Source of the DNA: Acanthaster planci
Taxonomy: Eukaryota; Echinodermata; Asteroidea; Valvatida; Acanthasteridae
Length of the DNA stretch: 54,970 nucleotides
Assembly: GCF_001949145.1 (NCBI RefSeq)
Contig: NW_019091385.1
Coordinates: 1,398,173-1,453,142, forward strand
Direction: 5' to 3'
Part shown: piece by piece, positions 48,861 to 54,970 of the stretch
How positions within the stretch are numbered: the first letter of the stretch is position 1
Layout: every line of letters starts with the position of its first letter
Position numbers and translations under genes: made by a program
Notes under the pieces: model-generated
Database searches by the model: none
Told to the model about the DNA's origin: nothing
The model's input: the letters and a program-made list of their open reading frames with translations, nothing else

Positions 48861-50560
48861 GTCACTTCCATTCTCCTAAGTTTGTCATAAATATACTTTA
48901 AAGACCGGCCAAGCACATATTTATTCCCTTGGTTGTAAACCAAAAGGTAAACTTGTATTAACTTGCCAAACACTCAGTGTTCTTTTCAAAAATGAAAGTA
49001 TCACCAAGTCGGTGCAGCATTATGTTACTTGGCATTGCCTGAATGAATAACCTTGAATTAATTAGTTTTACAAACATTTTTTATCCTACCTAATCGACTG
49101 TATTCATGAGATGGCCATTCTTAATCATGTTTCCCGACTCTTTTTTATTCTTTGAACACTCTAAAATAGACAGGAACCTATTTTGCTTTAATTACGGGCA
49201 TAGCTTCGTTTTGAGGTTTTTTGTCATTATGGACGATAAAGGCAACACAGTATTTTATTCGTAATTTGGAACCATTCACTGGAGGACAGGATTTGCCCAT
49301 ACTTCATCAACTTTGCTCCCAAGATTTAAGATTTCAGAAAACATTTAATACAGGGATTGCCTCAATCTCATTTCAAGATGGCAGATGTAAGGTGAATGGA
49401 AGAGTTTTTGTGTGCTATGCTTTATAATATTTATTGGCATATTATTCAGTGTCAAGGAAACTCATGAATACTTGCTGCGAAGCAAAGACAGAATAACTTC
49501 TCTCCTGAAAACAAGTAGATGCCATTTCATTTTAATACTGTTAAGACTTTGTGGTTTAGATGAATGGACAATTGGATATTTATCAAGCTCCAGTCATTTT
49601 TCATAACCTAAGGCTATATATAATGTACCAGCAAGGCATGGTATTGAAAAAGTTGGCCAAATTGTGATCGCTTCTGTGTAGAGAATCATACAGTGGACCC
49701 TGCCCATGTCTCCGGGGAACCAGACCATGATGTCTACAATTGGATAAGAGATTTCTTTACGTAAGCTTGCCATAAACATCAGAGATCAGTGCAATTTCTA
49801 CTCAGACATACATTTGTACATGTATGCATATACATGTACATACATATGATCGGTAAGTGCTTAGTGTTGTCTTAATCAGAGTTTTATTTCATGTGTAAAA
49901 GAAGTATTTGTCCTGAGACGTGTGAGCACTCTAAAAAGATTTTGAAAAAAATGCAATTGTGTTTTGATTACAAAGTTAGCATCTACATGTAAAATATATT
50001 TGTTACATGTACATGTACTGCTAACTGCTTAAGGTCAGAGAATGCTAATTTTTTTTCAGAGTTTGGCAGAAATAGATACATTTACTTACCAAACCTCTAA
50101 AAGGGGAAAAAAGATTTTGAGCAAGATGTATCAGAGGCACGTAATAAGAGTGCAACTGTGTTTTTGTTACAAAGATGAAATGTGTCAGAAAATGGATTGA
50201 TTAGGTTAATTCAAAGCAAATAAGTGTTCACTGCTATGCGATTTGCAGTTTCCACGTCTGTAATGATTGTTACATGTATGTTACCATTAGATTGTCAAAA
50301 TAATGCATTCGGTCTTGGAACGATAAAGTCAGTTAAGTAGGGTTTGTATCAGTGTACTCCACCAAAAGTCTACTTACCATCCTTCATTCTCAAAAATATT
50401 CTGAAGTTTTCTTTCTGTCAAGAGGATTACTTTCAAGATATTTGAAATGGATGTTATCACCATCCGTTGGCTTAGGAAGAGATATTTCCAAATTGGATCG
50501 TGATTATATTGGTTCTTTCAGTTTTGTATATGTTGATCAATTACTTGTATGGAAACTACT

Positions 50561-50725
50561 TGCAAACGAAAGTGAAATTTTGAAATGATAGAATATTTAA
50601 AAAAGTTACGGAGTAAAATGGAATATAAATGATGATTATTTAATTTGCAAATGAAACTGGAATTTTGACATGACAGAATATTGAAAAATATGGAGTAAAA
50701 TGGAACATTAATGATAATTATTTAA
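50561..50725 (+). repeat. Tandem duplication of about 82 bp
   Basis: Two adjacent units, 50561-50645 and 50646-50725, share TGCAAAYGAAA, AATTTTGA, GATAGAATATT/GACAGAATATT, GGAGTAAAATGGAA and GATTATTTAA/AATTATTTAA. Confidence 0.85.
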
Positions 50726-50784
50726 ACGGATGTTCAGTTTTATGTCTAACATTTGATTATTAATCATCAATTTATTTTATCAGC

Positions 50785-50977
50785 AACACTGTAAAAACAA
50801 CATTTAGAGTTCAAACACGTTTTTATACCCACTTTTTAAAAAACATGTTTAACCCATGACTTGTTTAATGACGTGTTTAGCAATGCTTAACGCTTTTCCA
50901 TGGTACGTGTTCAGCTTTTTGAAATCCCGAAAGTGTTTAGAAATGTGTTTAAACTCTAAGCACCTTAGAGTTTAAAC
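50785..50977. mobile_element. Inverted-repeat element with GTTTAAAC hairpin
   Basis: GTTTAAACTCTAA (50947-50959) and TTAGAGTTTAAAC (50965-50977) form a perfect 13-bp stem around GCACC. The left side near 50,804-50,828 (TTTAGAGTTCAAACACGTTT) matches the inverted right side again, so the block resembles a MITE of about 190 bases filled with GTGTTTA-type motifs. Confidence 0.55.
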
Positions 50978-51064
50978 AATTTGCATGTAAGTTCATTGTA
51001 AGTGTTCTGCATGTACGCATGAGTATATTTAGCATATCTTTGCAATTAACCACACGTTGTGTTG

Positions 51065-51070
51065 AATAAA
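51065..51070 (+). terminator. Candidate polyadenylation signal
   Basis: AATAAA near the end of the CpG-poor domain; a second lies at 51208-51213 and an earlier one at 48764-48769. The choice among them rests only on the position of the compositional boundary. Confidence 0.3.
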
Positions 51071-51477
51071 ACTTGACATTTCAAATTCACCGAACATCAG
51101 AGTAAAATTGCGTCAGAATTGACTGTTGGAAAGAGAGCTTGAATTTTGTACAAGAGAACAGAGTACTCGGGGGTTAATTTCTGTTGTTCTTTTGTTTGTT
51201 TTCAATTAATAAAAGGTTATTGTAACTTCAGTTCTTATTTTTCACCTTGGCCACAGGACTTAACATGTCTTCAGGGCCCAGAGGTACGGTGCGAAATCTC
51301 ATAAATGGGGATTTCTCTCGTACTTGGTGAAGTTCCAATTTGTATTGATTGAGGGACAAGTCCGTAATTTCTTAAAATAAGGTTTGGGAAAATACCTATT
51401 TTATATATTCCTGGGAAAACAGAGACACGAGGAAGAAATTATGAGAAACTGTTTAGCCTGTGATTATTTCCTAACAG

Positions 51478-51606
51478 GTGCATCCAGGGAAAAAATCTTT
51501 AGGCAAGACCCCCGTGTACCTCCCTCAGATCAACGCTGTCTTCATTGGCCCACTCGCGTCCCAGAGTGTCTACGTCGGAATGGCCAAATTCAGCGGCGCA
51601 CGTAGG
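51478..51606 (+). CDS. Unassigned exon-like ORF
   Basis: After an acceptor-like TTTCCTAACAG, a frame with GC-rich third positions encodes phrases such as KTPVYLPQINAVFIGPLAS and VYVGMAKFSGARRGPP before TAA. Base use changes sharply here from the AT-rich surroundings. A second small exon-like block (51257-51282, flanked by CCACAG and GTACGG) contains an ATG but joins in a different frame. I recognise no family. It could be the last exon of another gene, a pseudogene piece, or chance. Confidence 0.25.
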
Positions 51607-51609
51607 GGG

Positions 51610-53640
51610 CCCCCATAACATATTACCCTCCCCATCACTGGAACTTTGAAGAACAATGAGAATCTTCAATTACCAAAAGCGCATCTTCATTGTGGAATCC
51701 ATGGGCTCCTTATCTTGAATCTTGGCTTTGTCGGTTTGGTTTCGAGCTTTTAAAAAAACATCTAGTTCTACCATGCTTCACAACCAAGTCAGAAACTTTT
51801 GACCTCCGGTTCATGTTTATAGAGCACATTAATGGAGGTGCATTGAGCCAAGAATCTCAGACTGGAGAGTGAGTTTTACGTTCTCCATTACTGTGAATTT
51901 TTTTACCTCATATGCCACTATTTTTTATCTTTTTATAGTCGTGGTAGGTTTTTGGTTTATACTTTATAGGTATTTTTTTTATTTTATCGCATTACTATGA
52001 CATATACGAATTGTATCAATATGTTGTATTCATTTTAGTTTTTCCCAGTATCCCTATACAGGGAGAACACATGTAGGAGCTGCTTGGGCTACCTTGGTGA
52101 AGTCACTGTAAAATGAAACGATAAATGAATCGATGAAAAAGAAGCGAGAACCGACATTTTGAAAAACAACCACGTGCTGCGCAATGCGCGCCAATGCAGA
52201 CCTGCACTTGCAGTGGCTCAAAAGCCATGTGCTTAAGTGTGAGTAGTGCCGCCGACAGGTATTAGCCTAAACGGCGGCCCTAGAAGGGGACCTTGTAATG
52301 CATATATTTTTGTAACGGCACGTGGTAAGTTCTCTCAATGCGCGAACTAGGGCTGATCCGGAGGGGCGATCAGCAGCGATCCAACGTTGGTTAACTGACA
52401 CCATAACCGGCGCAATGGATGGAGGGAACCAGCGTTTGGATCACTCAAGGAAATCTGCTGGATCCACGTGAAACAAAGAAATTTTGGGCCCAAGTCAATG
52501 CACGGAAATCTAACATGGATGCAGTTTGCGTGACCGGACCCCGTTGACATCGAAGCAAGCCTGTCGGGCCCGAAGACACTTCTAGTACTAGTTTTTACTG
52601 GTAGGCCTACTGTTATATTCAGCAAGGTCCATAGGCTAAGCCTGGATATAATGCCGAGGAAATGTGCAGTGTAGGTACTACAATTCAGTGCTAAGAAGTG
52701 CAATGGTGCAAGTAAAAAGGGACCGTGAAGTGTAACGTTTAACTGCACCTCTGAACACTCATTATCATGATAGTGACGACAAGGCACTTCCGGCGAGGGC
52801 ATTCCACCAAGCATGGATGCACCAAGTGAGAGTGGGAGGGAAGGAAGAATAACGGTAGAGCTGTATTCAGGCTGATGTTGAAAGGGTGTGATAATTCACC
52901 ATTGCCAGGTAGGGGCATAGGCTAAAGTACAAGTGCTTTGTCCATAGGTGCTGATGCCTGTAACTGAAGTTGCATACACCATGCATAGGCCTACATTGAC
53001 ACTGTACACTGAGGATAACAATATTTTAGAAGAGAAATTACTGTTACGCTCCCACAAGCTGTTCCCCTTTATGCATGTAGATTACAGTGTACACGCTACT
53101 ACACACACCACTTACCCAACAGCGAACGCGCAATGACAATCTACACGTGGATTATACGGATTGTACACAGCGCATTGCATTCCAGACGCGACCCCGTTGC
53201 TCTATGCTGCAACATGCCCTTGAACCGCAACTCCGAAGCACACTTCCAACTTAGTCATTTTCCCCCAAATTTTCCTCGGAGTCGATTCTACTTTCAGTCG
53301 CACATATAACCCGTATATTCGACCCACACAGACCCCCCACTCATACCGTATGTGTCCCACCAAAACACACACCCAAAGCCTGTGTCCGGTCACGGCACAG
53401 CGGGGTCAATTACCTCCACCCACCCTCAGTTTTACCTCGTACTAAAATTTACCCTGCACTAAAATGGTCCTAGCTAGAACACTGAGCAGTGGGTCATAAC
53501 CATAACTGTCTTCTACTGGTCTGCTCCTCTTCATTGCCAGACAGTGGCCAAGGATGACACTGCTGTGAGACCGTGGACCTGGAATGTCGTGGCTCCATGC
53601 AGAAGCCGAATCTCAGGGTTCGACACCGACCTACCTGTCT
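51610..53640. other. CpG-rich intergenic stretch
   Basis: Apart from the unassigned minus-strand ORF, nothing recognisable. CpG is frequent again (for example 52,170-52,280 and 53,110-53,200), as in the first 22 kb, which suggests the stretch lies outside a methylated gene body. Confidence 0.4.
52347..52814 (-). CDS. Unassigned 155-codon ORF
   Basis: This is the longest uninterrupted frame outside the gag, in a GC- and CpG-richer block. It starts MLGGMPSPEV and has a leucine-rich middle (FLLAPLHFLALNC) but no domain I can name and no supporting splice structure. It may be chance within a GC-rich region. Confidence 0.15.
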   Translation of the reverse strand: MLGGMPSPEVPCRHYHDNECSEVQLNVTLHGPFLLAPLHFLALNCSTYTAHFLGIISRLSLWTLLNITVGLPVKTSTRSVFGPDRLASMSTGSGHANCIHVRFPCIDLGPKFLCFTWIQQISLSDPNAGSLHPLRRLWCQLTNVGSLLIAPPDQP

Positions 53641-53649
53641 GAGCTGGGC

Positions 53650-54047
53650 TGTTCTGGTGTGGAGGTGCTTAGCCCAACGACTGTGCTCCTGCACTGACTG
53701 GGCGGGGCCTTATCTTTCTCGTCGTTGATTTGGGATCCTTAAGGTAATTATGCGAATATAATTTGCCTCTTTGTGCATTAACATATTTTTGCCGGTTTGC
53801 TATTTTCTTTGTATAATTGTGCTTGGCTGTGCTATTGTAAATAATTTTGCTTTTATGCTTTTGCTTGTCCGAAACTCACGTTCCAAGTTCAACAAAACAC
53901 TAGATTTCCTTTGCTTTAAGTTATTGCTCTGCTGGTTTAAGTTTATAATTAAATGTTGTTTCAAATTATTTCCTTTGCCGTCGGTATTGTAGCAACCTTG
54001 TTCCTGTCTTTTGATTTTCTTCTGCCCTGTATTCCCTGTACGTAACA
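53650..54047 (+). mobile_element. Probable 5' LTR of a retrotransposon (start tentative)
   Basis: The 3' boundary is placed at ...GTAACA (54047), four bases before a primer binding site-like sequence. A TG...CA-bounded LTR could start at TGTTCTGG (53650), but the start is a guess because the 3' LTR lies outside the window. The T-rich stretch 53,790-53,990 is typical of an LTR U3/R region. Confidence 0.4.
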
Positions 54048-54051
54048 GAAT

Positions 54052-54069
54052 TGGGGGCTTGTCTGAGAA
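54052..54069 (+). other. tRNA-Pro-like primer binding site
   Basis: TGGGGGCTTGTCTGAGAA follows the putative LTR end by four bases and resembles the complement of the tRNA-Pro 3' end (TGGGGGCTCGTCC...) with decay in its second half. Confidence 0.5.
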
Positions 54070-54171
54070 CAAAGCCATTAGACACTGTAGCAACAATTAG
54101 GCGTGTTTAGAGTTAGGATTTGTATTTCACGTCATTTAATGTTTGCGTAGTCCTAACTTGGGAACTAAATC

Positions 54172-54970
54172 ATGGCAAGTAAATTTGATATTAGCGAGTT
54201 TGTAGCCAGCTTTGAAGCCTCTCCTTGGGAGACTAAATTGAATACATTGAAGCGCACTGAATTGTTTGACATAGCTAAACATTACAATGTTTCTGTGCTT
54301 ACTAGTATGAAAAAAGCAGACCTGAAGGCTGTTCTTGTAGAATTCTTTGCCAATGAAGGAATATTAGAAACTCAAACTGCAGGGTCTAGTCGTTACTCAG
54401 AGGACGCTGCCATTAGGTTAAAAGAGCTTAAGCTTCAAATTCAAATCGAGCAAAGGAAAACAGCAGAGGTGGATTTAGGATTAGCCAAGTTGAAGCAGTC
54501 TGTGCCCACTTCACATACTACAGCCTCTGATCCAAGTAAGAACATAGTTCTACCCTTTCAGGACAAGGAAATTGATAAATATGGACAGTTTGGACAGTTT
54601 GAAAAGGAAGCAGATAGGCTGCAGTGGTCATCAGATATGTGTACTCTAATGCTGCAGAGTGTTTAACTGGCAAGGCACAAGAGGTGTATTCAGCTCCTCC
54701 AGTCAAACAAAGTAAAGACTATGCAATGGTTAAGTCAGCAATTCTAAAAGCTTATGAGCAAGTGGCTGAGGCATATGAGCAAAAATGCAAAGAAGCAGGA
54801 TAGGCAGAGTTATGTTGAATTATCACATGAGAAAGAGATTCTTTTTGTTAGATGGTGCAATTCTTGTAGTATAGGCAGTGATTTTGCTAAGTTACGGCAG
54901 GTCATGCTTTTGGAGAACTTTAATGGCTGTGTTCTAGATGATGTAAAGATGCATTTAGAGGAACAACAGG
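54172..54970 (+). pseudogene. Decayed LTR-retrotransposon gag (SCAN-like capsid), runs off the window
   Basis: The first frame runs 164 codons from ATG 54172 to the stop at 54664-54666. It has an N-terminal helical part with TELFDIAKHY and KADLKAVL (SAP-like arrangement), a charged coiled coil at about residues 78-110, then DKYGQFGQFEKEADRLQW, the start of a SCAN-like capsid domain typical of Ty3/gypsy-type gag proteins. The domain continues beyond the stop in a shifted frame (AILKAYE is visible near 54,740-54,760), meets another stop at 54801-54803, and resumes in yet another frame (RQVMLLENF). At least two frame breaks mean this copy cannot make intact Gag. Pol, if present, lies beyond 54,970. 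Confidence 0.8.

Larger units (their letters stand above)
47011..51250 (+). other. Probable long 3' UTR and downstream region
   Basis: No other gene could be supported. AATAAA hexamers after the stop lie at 48764-48769, 51065-51070 and 51208-51213. CpG stays low and TACATGTA repeats continue to about 50 kb, as in the introns, so transcription may run to about 51.1-51.2 kb. It also contains a G run near 47,622-47,632. Confidence 0.45.

Noticed and set aside
52347-52814. 155-codon ORF as a confident gene
   Set aside because: Listed only at low confidence: no domain, no splice or promoter evidence, and GC-rich sequence makes long chance frames more likely.

Overview
This window is animal (metazoan) genomic DNA. 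Genes are sparse, introns are long, splice sites are GT-AG, and SINEs, MITEs and short repeats are common. There are no bacterial-style operons, no rRNA and no CRISPR array. TACATGTACATGTA-type repeats and a sharp split between CpG-rich and CpG-poor domains suggest an invertebrate with mosaic gene-body methylation. My guess is an invertebrate deuterostome (echinoderm, hemichordate or cephalochordate), held weakly because no species-diagnostic marker is visible.

Layout. Bases 1 to about 22,200 are CpG-rich and contain no gene I can support. They hold hairpins, several MITEs, a SINE, and an old tandem duplication of about 3 kb (A about 9,990-13,110; B about 14,100-17,460). Each duplicate copy keeps an 82-83 bp core at about 90% identity while its surroundings have drifted far apart.

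From 22,328 to 47,010 there is one well-supported plus-strand gene of seven or eight coding exons. It encodes a four-transmembrane protein of 210 or 218 residues in the LAPTM4/LAPTM5 (Mtp, lysosomal-associated transmembrane) family. Its introns (the first is 13.4 kb) are CpG-poor and full of TACATGTA repeats, two coding-like minisatellites, pogo-like and hAT-like MITE pieces and tRNA-derived SINEs. An optional 24-nt microexon appears to sit in the tail of an antisense SINE.

The CpG-poor domain continues to about 51.2 kb, where AATAAA signals lie, and then ends abruptly. This suggests a transcription unit of about 22.2-51.2 kb. The last 3.7 kb is CpG-rich again and holds an unassigned exon-like ORF, an unassigned 155-codon minus-strand ORF, and the 5' end of a decayed LTR retrotransposon (probable LTR, tRNA-Pro-like primer binding site, frameshifted gag) that runs off the window.
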